54,550 nt of DNA from NCBI GenBank assembly GCA_963932955.1, contig CAWVRK010000012.1, positions 1 to 54,550 of the forward strand. The letters run 5' to 3'. Positions 7,773 to 17,267 of the stretch are shown here, one piece after another. The DNA is from Flavicella sp963932955 (GTDB lineage Bacteria > Bacteroidota > Bacteroidia > Flavobacteriales > Flavobacteriaceae). Made by a program: the position numbers and the translations under genes. Numbering within the stretch: the stretch's first letter is position 1; each line of letters begins with the position of its first letter. Below the pieces are notes generated by a model, which had not been told where the DNA came from, made no database searches, and was given only the letters and a program-made list of their open reading frames with translations.

Positions 7773-9107
7773 TTATAGTTTGGTTTTTTGGGGGTAATCG
7801 TCGTCCCAATTTTGAACATGAGGACTTCCTAGTTTTCCTTCAGATTTGGCGATCACCATAGACACACAAGCATCTCCTGTTACATTGATCGTAGTTCTCA
7901 ACATGTCCAACGGACGGTCGACCGCAAAAATCAAAGCCAAACCAATCGGCAATAGCTCTTTTGGAAAACCTACAGCATCCAAGACGATGACCAACATGAC
8001 CATACCGGCTCCGGGTACTGCTGCCGAACCAATAGAAGCCAGCAAAGCTGTCAATATGATGACCAACTGATTGCTAAAAATCAATCCCTCTGGCCACAGA
8101 ACTTGCATGATAAACACGGAGGCCACGGCTTGATAAAGACTTGTACCATCCATATTGATGGTTGCGCCAACGGGCAGTACAAAACTCGAAACTTCTTTGT
8201 CTACTCCGATGTGTTCTTCCACTCTTTCCATCGTAACAGGAAGCGTCGCAGCACTTGAACTGGTTGAAAAGGCAAGCAATTGCGCTGGTGCGATTTGTTT
8301 TAAAAACCAAAGAGGTGCTTTTTTTGTGTACATTCCGACGACGATCAAATAGAAAACAAGCAGCAACAGCAACCCGACAACTACGACACCTACATAACGC
8401 AACAAAGCGAAAAGCACAGAAGTATCGTTTGTCGTAACGATGACTGTTGCCAGCAGAGAAAGGACGGCAACTGGTGCAAACAACATGATCAAATCCACCA
8501 TTTTTAAAATCACATAATTCAGGGCATCAAAAAATTTCTTGAGTGGTCGTACCTGTTTTTCAGGAACCAACAACATACTGATGCCTAAAAAAATGGTAAA
8601 AAAGATTACCTGTAACATACTTTTGTTATTGCTCATCGCTGCAATGGCATTGTCAGGAACCATGTCTACAACAAATTGCAAAGGCCCCCTTTCTTGCTGT
8701 TTGCTGGCTTCAGAAATGCGTTCTTGAATTTTTTCATTGCTTGCATAGGTTTGTTTCAGTTTTGCCACGGTCTCAGAGGAAACTCCTTCTCCAGGCTTGA
8801 TCAAATTGACCATGCCCAAGCCAATCGAAATCGCAAAAACTGTGGTTGTCATGTAGACAAGGATGGTTTTGATTCCCATAGATTTGAATTTGGAAATATC
8901 TTTTAAATCCGAAATTCCTTTGATCAAAGAAGCTAAGATCAGTGGAACTGCGATGAGTTTAAGCATGCGAACAAAAATGGATCCAATCGGTTCGATCCAG
9001 TCTTGAACAAACTCTTTTCCTGATTCTAATTGAAGCATGATCAAACCGAAAAAAATCCCAAGAACCATCCCGATTACTATTTTCCAATGCAATGCCAACT
9101 TTACCAT
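7773..9107 (-). CDS. Dicarboxylate/amino acid:cation symporter (DAACS family)
   Basis: A 444-residue inner-membrane secondary transporter of the GltP/DctA/GltPh fold. Visible family features are the first helical hairpin tip with SSSAATLPVT, the NMDGTSLYQAV unwound helix that binds sodium and substrate, the second hairpin GSAAVPGAGM, and DRPLDMLRTTINVTGDA near the C-terminus, where Asp and Arg contact the substrate. Many long hydrophobic helices precede these. It should import glutamate, aspartate or C4-dicarboxylates with Na+ or H+; the exact substrate is not decided by what I can see. It is monocistronic. Confidence 0.92.
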   Translation of the reverse strand: MVKLALHWKIVIGMVLGIFFGLIMLQLESGKEFVQDWIEPIGSIFVRMLKLIAVPLILASLIKGISDLKDISKFKSMGIKTILVYMTTTVFAISIGLGMVNLIKPGEGVSSETVAKLKQTYASNEKIQERISEASKQQERGPLQFVVDMVPDNAIAAMSNNKSMLQVIFFTIFLGISMLLVPEKQVRPLKKFFDALNYVILKMVDLIMLFAPVAVLSLLATVIVTTNDTSVLFALLRYVGVVVVGLLLLLVFYLIVVGMYTKKAPLWFLKQIAPAQLLAFSTSSSAATLPVTMERVEEHIGVDKEVSSFVLPVGATINMDGTSLYQAVASVFIMQVLWPEGLIFSNQLVIILTALLASIGSAAVPGAGMVMLVIVLDAVGFPKELLPIGLALIFAVDRPLDMLRTTINVTGDACVSMVIAKSEGKLGSPHVQNWDDDYPQKTKL

Positions 9108-9204
9108 AAGGTGTTTTTTAATATTCTAAGATACAGAAACTCGAGAAATACAAGGGCACTAATGCCACATATTTTTTCCTGAGGGATTCTGCTTTTTTAT
9201 AGAA

Positions 9205-9744
9205 TCAAGTGTTTTTTGAATTTTTGCCGACAGTGCCTTCAAAGAAAGCTGTAAAATTTTTAAAATCATGCTCTTTTTGACCGGTGATTTTATAGGGAGC
9301 AGCGATGCGCACCATCTTTTTTGGATAATCCAATGCGACTTTTACTATGGGAACATTCGCATTTTTAGCAATGTAATAAAACCCTGTTTTCCAAGCACTG
9401 ACTTTTTTTCGAGTTCCCTCAGGGGACATGCTAAAGACAAAGGTCTCATGAGAATCGAAAAGAGCAACTATCTTTTCGACAAAATTTTGTCGATTAGACC
9501 GGTTTACAGGAATGCCACCCATCGCTTTGAAAAACCAACCAAAAGGACCTTTGAAAAGACTATCTTTTCCAACAAAACGGGAATTGATTCCCGTAATGTA
9601 ACGGATCAAAATACCCACAGGAAAATCTACCCAACTGGTATGTGGTACTACAATGACAACGTATTTTTGCAAATAGTCAGGAAATATCCCTACGATTTTC
9701 CATCCCATAACTTTAAAGAAAAACCATCTGACAACTTGTTTCAT
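9205..9744 (-). CDS. 1-acyl-sn-glycerol-3-phosphate acyltransferase-like protein (PlsC family)
   Basis: A 179-residue LPLAT-fold acyltransferase. The catalytic H-x4-D motif is in PHTSWVDFPVG and the phosphate-binding motif is EGTRKK, with GGIPVNRS between them. I start it at the ATG at 9744 (MKQVVRWFF); a longer frame reaches 9807, but its extra residues are not like the family, which normally begins just before the KVMGWKI segment. Enzymes of this short Bacteroidota type are annotated as acyl-glycerolphosphate acyltransferases, although the acceptor (lysophosphatidate or an aminolipid) is not certain. It is probably bound to the inner face of the membrane. Confidence 0.85.
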   Translation of the reverse strand: MKQVVRWFFFKVMGWKIVGIFPDYLQKYVVIVVPHTSWVDFPVGILIRYITGINSRFVGKDSLFKGPFGWFFKAMGGIPVNRSNRQNFVEKIVALFDSHETFVFSMSPEGTRKKVSAWKTGFYYIAKNANVPIVKVALDYPKKMVRIAAPYKITGQKEHDFKNFTAFFEGTVGKNSKNT

Positions 9745-9865
9745 AGCGGGAAGGTACAACAATCTAGAAAGGTGACATAGCACAAAAAAACCGTAAACAT
9801 ATGACAAACATCAAACGCTCTTTTTTGATGACTGTCGAGTCACAGAACAAAAGGCTGATTTGACG

Positions 9866-10285
9866 CTAAAGAAGTAAATAACTCTGCAAAGCCAACTCAT
9901 AGCTATCCAATCCAAATCCCAAAATCACTCCTTTTGCATTTGCAGAGAGCAGCGATTGATGACGAAAGGATTCCCTTGCATGGGTGTTGGAGATGTGTAC
10001 CTCGATCACGGGTGTTTCTATTCCTTTGATGGCATCTGCCATCGCGATGGAAGTATGTGTATACGCACCTGCATTCAAAATGATTCCTTCATAAGAAAAA
10101 CCTACTTCGTGCAGCTTGTCAATCAGTTCGCCTTCGTGGTTGGACTGAAAATACTCCAATGAGGCACCTGGGAATTTATGTTTCAATTTAGATAGGTATT
10201 CCTCAAAAGAGTTGTTTCCATAAATAGAAACTTCTCTTTTTCCCAAAAGATTTAAATTTGGTCCGTTGATGATGATTATTTTCAT
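9866..10285 (-). CDS. aroQ: Type II 3-dehydroquinate dehydratase
   Basis: A 139-residue AroQ enzyme, which converts 3-dehydroquinate to 3-dehydroshikimate in the shikimate pathway. The signature NGPNLNLLGKRE is at residues 7-18, followed by the catalytic loop to Tyr (EVSIYG), NAGAYTHTS, and EVHISNTHARESFRHQS with the catalytic His. The ATG at 10285 is chosen; a TTG two codons earlier is unlikely. The gene is divergent from xerD with about 160 bp between starts, an arrangement common in Flavobacteriia. Confidence 0.95.
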   Translation of the reverse strand: MKIIIINGPNLNLLGKREVSIYGNNSFEEYLSKLKHKFPGASLEYFQSNHEGELIDKLHEVGFSYEGIILNAGAYTHTSIAMADAIKGIETPVIEVHISNTHARESFRHQSLLSANAKGVILGFGLDSYELALQSYLLL

Positions 10286-10431
10286 AGCCAAAAATTATAG
10301 ATTTGTTACAAATTTAAAAATGTTCTTGAATAACGCCTTGCTTTTTTTTTAAATTATTGAGAAAAATTAATGGAATTTATCAATTCTTCATGAATAGCTC
10401 GGCACGAGAAATGATTCCATTTTGCTTTTGG

Positions 10432-10439
10432 TATCTTTG
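10432..10439 (+). promoter_or_regulatory. Probable -7 promoter element of xerD
   Basis: TATCTTTG fits the Bacteroidota TAnnTTTG consensus and ends 5 nt before the xerD ATG, so the transcript may be leaderless or nearly so. I see no clear TTTG at the expected -33 distance. Confidence 0.5.
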
Positions 10440-10444
10440 CAAGT

Positions 10445-11350
10445 ATGACTTGGAAGCATCTTTTAAAGGATTATCAAACTTACCTACAGATTGAAAGAGG
10501 GCTTTCCAACAACACCATTGAGAGCTACCAAAGAGATGTGCGCCAACTCATAGACTACCTTGACACACACCAAATCAATGCCAAACCCGTATCTATAGAC
10601 AAACAGACACTTTTGGGCTTTGTGTACGAACGCGCAAGAAGTTGCACTCCAAAATCGCAATCGAGACTTATTTCTGGATTGCGCAATTTTTTCGATTATC
10701 TCGTTTTTGAAAAATACCGTTCTGACAACCCAACTGAACTTATAGAAAGCCCCAAAACCATTAGAAAACTCCCCGATACGCTCTCTCTCAAAGAAATAGA
10801 TCAATTGATCGGAGCCGTTGATTTGAGCCTTCCCCAAGGAGAACGGAACCGGGTGCTCTTAGAAACGCTCTACAGTTGTGGATTGCGGGTAAGTGAACTA
10901 ATCTCCTTAAAAATTTCAGACCTGTTCTTTGAAGAGGGGTTTATTAGAGTGATCGGCAAAGGAGACAAACAGCGCTTTGTGCCCATCGACGCACACACTC
11001 AAAAAGACATCAATACGTACATCCATTACATCCGTTGTCATGTACTTCCGCAAAAAGGTGCGGAAGATACCTTGTTTTTGAACCGGCGAGGAAAACAACT
11101 CAGTAGAGTTATGATTTTTACAATCGTCAAAAAAACAGCTTTCGAAGCGAATATTTCAAAAAAAATCAGTCCCCACACATTTCGTCATTCCTTTGCGACC
11201 CACCTATTGGAAAGAGGTGCAGACCTGAGGTCAATCCAACAGATGCTTGGGCATGAAAGCATCACTACGACCGAAATTTACATGCACTTAGACAGAAAAC
11301 ACCTCAAAGAAGTGGTGGAGCGTTTTCATCCGAGAAGCCGAAAAGCGTAA
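10445..11350 (+). CDS. xerD: Tyrosine recombinase XerC/XerD type
   Basis: A 301-residue site-specific recombinase that should resolve chromosome dimers at dif. It has the N-terminal SAM-like core-binding domain (residues ~1-90) and the C-terminal catalytic domain with all active-site residues: R148 (CGLRVSEL), K172 (GKGDKQR), H244 and R247 (HTFRHSFATHLLERG), H270 (LGHESITTTEIY) and nucleophile Y279. Length and the isolated chromosomal setting beside aroQ argue for the housekeeping enzyme rather than an integrase of a mobile element. XerC versus XerD cannot be decided firmly; Bacteroidota genomes usually label this neighbour of aroQ as XerD. Confidence 0.92.
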   Translation: MTWKHLLKDYQTYLQIERGLSNNTIESYQRDVRQLIDYLDTHQINAKPVSIDKQTLLGFVYERARSCTPKSQSRLISGLRNFFDYLVFEKYRSDNPTELIESPKTIRKLPDTLSLKEIDQLIGAVDLSLPQGERNRVLLETLYSCGLRVSELISLKISDLFFEEGFIRVIGKGDKQRFVPIDAHTQKDINTYIHYIRCHVLPQKGAEDTLFLNRRGKQLSRVMIFTIVKKTAFEANISKKISPHTFRHSFATHLLERGADLRSIQQMLGHESITTTEIYMHLDRKHLKEVVERFHPRSRKA

Positions 11351-11396
11351 ACAAAAGATATTTTTGCTTCCCGACACTAGCATTTTAGACAAAAAA

Positions 11397-11422
11397 ACCT
11401 CTTTTAGCATGCTAAAAGAGGT
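11397..11422 (-). terminator. Terminator of glyA (perfect 26-bp palindrome)
   Basis: Positions 11397-11422 form a perfect inverted repeat centred on gcatgc with arms cctctttta/taaaagagg. On the minus strand it is followed by seven T residues, so it mainly ends the glyA transcript; it also lies just behind xerD on the plus strand. Confidence 0.85.
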
Positions 11423-11442
11423 CTGTATAACGTATTGAAAAA

Positions 11443-12717
11443 CTAAGCGTTGAACAAGTCTCTGCCAAGCATCAAATCATTTACTTTTTCTGAAACGGAT
11501 GCCAATACTGCCGCGTCTTCAAAGTTTTCAATAACCTCGTCGATCAAAGCGACCACGGTCTCCATATCCGCTTCGTTCAATCCACGTGTTGTCACTGCAG
11601 CAGCACCAATTCGAATTCCCGAAGTTACAAAAGGAGATTTATCGTCGAATGGAACCATGTTTTTATTGACCGTAATATCCGCTTTTACCAAAGCTTGTTC
11701 TGCATCTTTTCCCGACAGGTTCTTGTTGCGCAAATCAATCAACATACAATGATTGTCTGTACCTCCCGAAATCAGTTTGTAATCTTTTGCCACAAAAGCA
11801 GCAGCCAAAGCGGCAGCGTTCTTTTTGACGCGTATTTGATAGTGTAAAAATTCATCCGTTAACGCTTCTCCAAAAGCAATGGCTTTGGCAGCGATTACGT
11901 GTTCCAAAGGACCACCTTGCATTCCTGGAAAGACCGCCGCATTTAAGAGACCTGACATTTTTCGCAAAGAACCATTTTTTAAGGTGATTCCCATTTTATT
12001 TTCAAAATCTTGTCCCATCAAAATCATTCCTCCTCTAGGACCTCTCAACGTCTTGTGAGTAGTCGTGGTTACAAAATGGCAATGGGGAATTGGATCGTTC
12101 AACAACCCTTTGGCAATCATTCCCGCAGGATGTGATATGTCTGCCAACAAATAGGCACCTACACTATCCGCAATCTCACGAAAACGCTTGAAATCAATAT
12201 CTCTAGAATAAGAAGATGCACCAGCGATGATGATTTGGGGTTGTTCTTGGGTCGCTACTTCTTGAATTTTATCGTAGTTCAAAACACCTGTTTCAGCATC
12301 GACTCCATAAAAGGAAGCTTGGTAAGTTTTTCCTGAAAAATTTACAGGAGAACCGTGTGTCAAATGCCCTCCATGAGAGAGGTCAAAACCGAGAATTTTA
12401 TCTCCGGGCTTTAAAACTGCTAAGTAGACAGCAGCATTGGCTTGGGATCCCGAATGAGGTTGTACGTTTGCATAGGCAGCACCAAACAATTCTTTGGCCC
12501 TGTCAATTGCTATTTGCTCTACGACATCAACGACTTCACAGCCTCCGTAATACCGTTTTCCTGGATACCCTTCAGCGTATTTGTTGGTCAACACAGAACC
12601 TTGTGCTTCCATAACTTGTTCACTGACAAAATTTTCTGAAGCAATGAGCTCCAAGCCTTCCAATTGTCTTTCTTTTTCGTCTTGAATTAAGTCGAATATG
12701 ATTTGATCTCGTTGCAT
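11443..12717 (-). CDS. glyA: Serine hydroxymethyltransferase
   Basis: A 424-residue PLP enzyme that interconverts serine and glycine while charging tetrahydrofolate with a one-carbon unit. Landmarks are ELIASENFVS (23-32), the YAEGYPGKRYYGG loop (48-59), the GGHLTHGSPVNFSG segment, DISHPAGMIA, and the PLP-binding lysine K222 in TTTTHKTLRGPRGG. The C-terminal part with GTDNHCMLIDLR and GIRIGAAAVTTRG is complete. A TAATTTTG on the minus strand (12760-12753) could be its -7 element. It stands alone, with a strong terminator behind it. Confidence 0.97.
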   Translation of the reverse strand: MQRDQIIFDLIQDEKERQLEGLELIASENFVSEQVMEAQGSVLTNKYAEGYPGKRYYGGCEVVDVVEQIAIDRAKELFGAAYANVQPHSGSQANAAVYLAVLKPGDKILGFDLSHGGHLTHGSPVNFSGKTYQASFYGVDAETGVLNYDKIQEVATQEQPQIIIAGASSYSRDIDFKRFREIADSVGAYLLADISHPAGMIAKGLLNDPIPHCHFVTTTTHKTLRGPRGGMILMGQDFENKMGITLKNGSLRKMSGLLNAAVFPGMQGGPLEHVIAAKAIAFGEALTDEFLHYQIRVKKNAAALAAAFVAKDYKLISGGTDNHCMLIDLRNKNLSGKDAEQALVKADITVNKNMVPFDDKSPFVTSGIRIGAAAVTTRGLNEADMETVVALIDEVIENFEDAAVLASVSEKVNDLMLGRDLFNA

Positions 12718-12894
12718 TTTTAAAAATATTTACGTATTGCTAAATAAAAAAGCAAAATTACAAATTCTCTTTTGTATTTTTCTTAGAATTTTAAAATAAT
12801 AATAAACAGTTTCTGAACAATGGTATGTTTTCCAACAAGCATTTGAGTGGCAGCTCAAAAGTTGTCAAGAACCGTTACTGAATCAGTGCCTTTT

Positions 12895-13080
12895 TTACAA
12901 ATCTTTGAGCGTTTTTTCTACCGCTATTTTATCTTGTTGTTCTCTTTGTTTTTGCAACAGTTCTTTCAATCGCTGCTGGTGCAGTAATTTTTCCGCTCGA
13001 AGTTTGTTCGTCTTTCGAAGCATCAATTTGCTGTGTTTGGCTTTGTTTTTTGTGTTTTTGGCCTTTCCTTGTTTGGGCAT
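12895..13080 (-). CDS. Small, very basic conserved-type protein of unknown function
   Basis: A 61-residue protein rich in Lys, Arg and Gln (MPKQGKAKNTKNKAKHSKLML then a predicted long helix of LRAEKLLHQQRLKELLQKQREQ). The N-terminal part resembles ribosome- or RNA-associated tails and the second half could be a coiled coil. There is no recognisable domain; I believe similar short ORFs occur in related flavobacteria but cannot verify it. It is transcribed on the same strand as glyA, upstream of it, and faces away from the FAD/Fe-S gene. The amino-acid composition is not that of a random frame, which is why I keep it. Confidence 0.6.
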   Translation of the reverse strand: MPKQGKAKNTKNKAKHSKLMLRKTNKLRAEKLLHQQRLKELLQKQREQQDKIAVEKTLKDL

Positions 13081-13231
13081 GGTTGGAAAAAATTATATGA
13101 GAATTTTGAGGTGCTCTCGCAATAGCAAAGATACAGAAATGTTGGCATCCCAAAAAAAAGGCAGTTCGAAAATAATAGTTTCCAAATATGCACTACTTTT
13201 ACTTTTTGAAGGAAGCTCCAAAGCCACAAAT

Positions 13232-16144
13232 ATGACTGAAAAAATACCGTTTGATGAATTGTCCCAAGTATTAGAAGGCACACTTCGCACCGACACCCTT
13301 CACCGACAACTCTATGCAACTGACGCTTCTGTCTACCGCAAAACACCTTTGGCAGTCGTCTACCCTAGCGATGAAACAGATATTCAAAAAATAGTGAGCT
13401 TTGCTTCCAATCACAAAATAGCAATGACTGCAAGGGCTGCAGGCACTTCCTTGGCTGGCCAATGTGTGGGTGATGGAATCGTCATAGATACTTCCAAGCA
13501 TTTTAAAAAAATAGGTGCTTTGGACCTTGTCAATAAAACCGTCACTGTGGAACCCGGTGTCATTCGAGACGATTTGAACCGTTTTTTAAAACCACACGGT
13601 TTGTTTTTTGGTCCCAACACGTCTACTTCGAACCGTTGTATGATTGGTGGAATGGTGGGCAACAACTCCTCTGGAACAACTTCCATACAGTATGGTGTCA
13701 CGCGAGAAAAGGTCCTTCAGATGAAAACCATTTTAAGCGATGCCTCTGTGGTGGTTTTTAAAAAGGTAAACACACAAGAATTTCGAGACAAAACTATCGG
13801 AAACACTTTGGAAAACAAGATCTACAAAACCCTTTATGAGGAACTTTCACAAACAGCGGTGCAAAATGAAATCCACAAAGAATTTCCCGATCCAAGCATA
13901 CATCGTAGAAATACAGGTTATGCTGTTGACTCCTTATTAAAATTCGAGCTTTTTGGTGGAAATGTTCCAGAAAGCAACCTCTGTGAATTGCTCTGTGGCA
14001 GTGAAGGCACCTTGGGAATTGCAACAGAAATCACACTTCAACTGGATGTTTTACCTCCAAAAAATGCGGTTGTGGTGGCGGCTCATTTTACAAGTGTTCA
14101 AGAGAGCTTGGAAGCGGTTGTACTGGCAATGCAACACAATTTGTACACCTGTGAATTGATGGACCGGATTATTTTGGACTGTACTAAAAACAACAGAGCA
14201 CAACAAAAAAACAGGTTTTTCTTAAACGGAAACCCAGAAGCCCTTCTGCTTTTAGAGGTAACTGCTTCGACTGCACAGGAGGCCGAAAAATTGGCCGATT
14301 TGTTGATTGCGGATTTGCAATCTAACAACTTCGGGTACCACTACCCCAAAATTTTTGACAAAGACATCCCAAAAATTCACGAACTTCGAAAAGCAGGATT
14401 GGGCTTGTTGGGGAATTTAATTGGAGATGACAAAGCCGTCGCTTGTATTGAAGACACTGCAGTACCACTAAAAGACCTACCAGCATACATTGCAGAGTTT
14501 ACCCAAATGATGGCCGATTTCGACCAAAAAGCCGTTTACTATGCACATGCTGGAGCTGGAGAAATTCATCTGCGTCCGATTTTGAATTTAAAAAAGAAAG
14601 CAGATGTCGTCTTGTTTCGAAAAATCACCAACAAAACCGCAGAGCTCGTAAAAAAGTACAAGGGGTCCTTTAGTGGCGAACACGGTGACGGAATTGTACG
14701 TTCCGAATTTATCCCCACGATGATTGGCTCAAAGAATTACGAACTTTTGAAGCGTATAAAAACAACCTTCGATCCTTCGAATTCGTTCAACCCGGGTAAA
14801 ATTGTCAACCCATTACCCATGGACAAAAGCTTGCGGTATGAACCCGGACGCAAAGAACCTGTCATTCCTACTTTGATGAATTTTGACGACAGTCAGGGTA
14901 TTCTAAAGCATGCGGAAAAATGCAACGGCTCTGGGGATTGTCGCAAACCCGTCGCTGCTGGAGGAACCATGTGCCCGAGCTATCGCGCAACCAATGCTGA
15001 AAAGGACAGCACGAGAGCACGTGCCAATGCACTGAGAGAATTTTTGACGCACAGTACAAAAAAAAATAAATTCAACCACAAGGAATTGTACGAAGTTTTT
15101 GACTTGTGTATCAGTTGCAAAGCCTGTGCCAGCGAATGTCCGAGCAGTGTAGATGTCTCAGTCTTGAAAGCAGAGTTCTTACACCAATACCATCAAGAAA
15201 ACAAGATCCCGCTTCGCACAAAGCTCTTTGGAAACAATTCCAAATACAACCGCTATGCTAGTTGGGCTCCCCAGCTGAGCAATGCCCTTCTGGGAACTGG
15301 GATTGCTAAAAAAATACTGGGCATTGCACCGCAACGACAGCTTCCAAAGTTGGCCCCCACCACATTGCGAAAATGGTACCAAAAAAATGCAACCAGACTC
15401 CACAGGAACGGCAGTCCACATGGTAAAGTTGTTGTTTTTTGTGATGCCTTTACAAATCATTACGATGTACAAACAGGAATGGATTGTTTGGAACTCTTGT
15501 CCAAAATAGGGTACAAACCGCTCATCGTGGACCACGAAGAAAGCGGAAGAAGTGCCATTTCAAAAGGATTGCTCACCATCGCCAAAGAAAAAGCAAGAGC
15601 AAATGTAGCTGCTTTTTCCAGTATAATTTCCAAAAACACTCCTATGGTCGGTATTGAACCTTCAGCTATTTTGACTTTTAGAGACGAATACCTGCGTTTG
15701 GCAGACGAGGGTGAAAAAGCAGCGCAGATTTCCAAGCACACCTATACCATTGAGGAATTTTTAAAACTTGCTATTGACAAAAAACACCTGACTCCTGCCC
15801 TTTTTACCAAAGCACACAAAACCATTAAAATCCACGGGCATTGCCATCAAAAGTCACTGAGTTCAATGGAGCCTACTTTTTCGATATTAAACCTGCCTGT
15901 CAATTTCAACGTGACTTTGTTAAATACAGGCTGTTGTGGAATGGCTGGTTCTTTCGGTTATGAAAAAGAACATTACAAAACCAGCATGCAAATGGGTGAA
16001 AACAGTTTGTTTCCTAAAATTAGAAAATTGGGTCCCGAGGTGCTCATTGCTGCAGCAGGAACGAGCTGCAGACACCAAATCAAAGACGGGGTCGCACGTG
16101 ACAGCATGCACCCCGTCAGTATTTTAAAAGAAGCTTTGCTGTAG
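13232..16144 (+). CDS. FAD-binding and Fe-S-binding oxidoreductase (D-lactate dehydrogenase/GlcD-GlpC fusion type)
   Basis: A 970-residue fusion. Residues ~1-460 are a GlcD/VAO-type flavoprotein: FAD-binding VVYPSDETDIQKIV, TARAAGTSLAGQCVGDGIVID, MIGGMVGNNSSGT, and C-terminal GEHGDGIVRSEF. Next come two cysteine clusters, CNGSGDCRKP...GTMCPSY and the ferredoxin-like CISCKACASECPS, then a GlpC/HdrB-like part with HGHCHQKSL and NTGCCGMAGSFG. It probably oxidises D-lactate, glycolate or a similar 2-hydroxyacid and passes electrons to the respiratory chain. The frame is open upstream to 12905, but the ATG at 13232 (MTEKIPFDEL) is where family similarity begins, and the longer start would overlap the opposite small gene. 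The substrate is not decided. Confidence 0.88.
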   Translation: MTEKIPFDELSQVLEGTLRTDTLHRQLYATDASVYRKTPLAVVYPSDETDIQKIVSFASNHKIAMTARAAGTSLAGQCVGDGIVIDTSKHFKKIGALDLVNKTVTVEPGVIRDDLNRFLKPHGLFFGPNTSTSNRCMIGGMVGNNSSGTTSIQYGVTREKVLQMKTILSDASVVVFKKVNTQEFRDKTIGNTLENKIYKTLYEELSQTAVQNEIHKEFPDPSIHRRNTGYAVDSLLKFELFGGNVPESNLCELLCGSEGTLGIATEITLQLDVLPPKNAVVVAAHFTSVQESLEAVVLAMQHNLYTCELMDRIILDCTKNNRAQQKNRFFLNGNPEALLLLEVTASTAQEAEKLADLLIADLQSNNFGYHYPKIFDKDIPKIHELRKAGLGLLGNLIGDDKAVACIEDTAVPLKDLPAYIAEFTQMMADFDQKAVYYAHAGAGEIHLRPILNLKKKADVVLFRKITNKTAELVKKYKGSFSGEHGDGIVRSEFIPTMIGSKNYELLKRIKTTFDPSNSFNPGKIVNPLPMDKSLRYEPGRKEPVIPTLMNFDDSQGILKHAEKCNGSGDCRKPVAAGGTMCPSYRATNAEKDSTRARANALREFLTHSTKKNKFNHKELYEVFDLCISCKACASECPSSVDVSVLKAEFLHQYHQENKIPLRTKLFGNNSKYNRYASWAPQLSNALLGTGIAKKILGIAPQRQLPKLAPTTLRKWYQKNATRLHRNGSPHGKVVVFCDAFTNHYDVQTGMDCLELLSKIGYKPLIVDHEESGRSAISKGLLTIAKEKARANVAAFSSIISKNTPMVGIEPSAILTFRDEYLRLADEGEKAAQISKHTYTIEEFLKLAIDKKHLTPALFTKAHKTIKIHGHCHQKSLSSMEPTFSILNLPVNFNVTLLNTGCCGMAGSFGYEKEHYKTSMQMGENSLFPKIRKLGPEVLIAAAGTSCRHQIKDGVARDSMHPVSILKEALL

Positions 16145-16363
16145 CTTGCAATCAATCCTTTCGACTGCAATGGGTTGTTTTTGAATCGAACCAAATTCTT
16201 TTTTTTATTAAAAAAAACAGAAGCGTCTGGAGACGTTTCGATTTGGTTTCAAATACGGGTGTTTCGCATTAATACACTTTTGTTTTTAAGCTGCGTGCAA
16301 TCGTTGTTTATAGTGTTTCATTTTAAAACACTATCTTTAAAGGGTACTTACAACCTCCACAAC

Positions 16364-17248
16364 ATGTTAAAAAACAACTTCTTAAAAAAGGTTTTTTCAA
16401 AACTACTTTCCGAAAATTCAAAACAACAGATAGAAAAAATCATACTAGGCATCGCGATTGTGAGTTTTGTGGTGCATTTGGCACTGATCTATTTGGTGGA
16501 TTTCAATTGGATTGCATTTGATTCGGATCGCGAGCTTTTAAAAAACCCCATTGCGGCAATTTACACCCCGTTTTCATTTATTTTGATTTATGAAGTGTAC
16601 CTGTTGATTTTTTACTTGCCAAGATCTATCACTACTTATATTGGAAAGCAATACGAAATCATGACGCTCATTGTAATTCGAAGATTGTTCAAGGATATTT
16701 CAGCCATCGAGCCTTCCATACGTTGGTTTGAAATCAAAGAAAATTTGCAATTTACATACGACTTGATTTCAGCAGTACTCCTCTTTTTTATTTTGTATCT
16801 ATTTTATTTGGAAAGCAAAAAAAAACGACAAGGAGATTCCAGTACTCAAATAAACATAGCTCTTTTTATCAACATCAAGAAAATGATAGCAATGTGCTTG
16901 ATTCCCCTGCTTTTTTCGCTAGCTGCTTTTAGTTTATTTTCCTGGGCAAAGGGAAGTTTTGCTACGCCAGATTTAGGGCAGGCATTTAAAAACATCAACC
17001 ACCTCTTTTTTGACCAATTTTTCAGTATTCTGATCAGTGTGGATGTAATTCTGTTGCTGGTTTCCTTTTTTTATACCGACGATTTCCACAAGGTGATTCG
17101 GAATTCGGGATTTATCATTTCAACCATATTGATCCGAATGTCCTTTGCAGCTGATGGATTGACGAACACAGTATTGATTGTAACAGCCGTTCTTTTTGGT
17201 TTGACTATTTTGACCATTCACAACAAGTATGAAAAAATAAAAGACTGA
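16364..17248 (+). CDS. Multi-pass membrane protein of unknown function
   Basis: A 294-residue protein that I do not recognise. After a basic N-terminus (MLKNNFLKKVFSKLL) I count about six hydrophobic helices: near residues 28-47, 65-85, 128-146, 170-192, 222-240 and 263-280. Between helices 2 and 3 lies a cytoplasmic-looking stretch, KQYEIMTLIVIRRLFKDI, which is amphipathic and could be a linker helix like those of ion-channel or redox-sensing membrane domains. The reading frame continues upstream to 16175, but the low-complexity, partly hydrophobic extra 63 residues look like noise and the ATG at 16364 gives a natural N-terminus. It lies downstream of the FAD/Fe-S oxidoreductase (219 bp) and converges on msrA. 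Confidence 0.75.
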   Translation: MLKNNFLKKVFSKLLSENSKQQIEKIILGIAIVSFVVHLALIYLVDFNWIAFDSDRELLKNPIAAIYTPFSFILIYEVYLLIFYLPRSITTYIGKQYEIMTLIVIRRLFKDISAIEPSIRWFEIKENLQFTYDLISAVLLFFILYLFYLESKKKRQGDSSTQINIALFINIKKMIAMCLIPLLFSLAAFSLFSWAKGSFATPDLGQAFKNINHLFFDQFFSILISVDVILLLVSFFYTDDFHKVIRNSGFIISTILIRMSFAADGLTNTVLIVTAVLFGLTILTIHNKYEKIKD

Positions 17249-17267
17249 GTCGTCTTGCAATCATTGT

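Noticed and set aside
10445..11350. Tyrosine recombinase as sign of an integrated element
   Set aside because: Length, complete XerC/D motifs and the aroQ neighbour indicate a housekeeping enzyme; no att-like repeats or cargo genes nearby.
12905..13231. Upstream in-frame extension of the FAD/Fe-S oxidoreductase (109 codons)
   Set aside because: Composition is unlike the protein, it overlaps the opposite small gene, and the family begins at the ATG at 13232.
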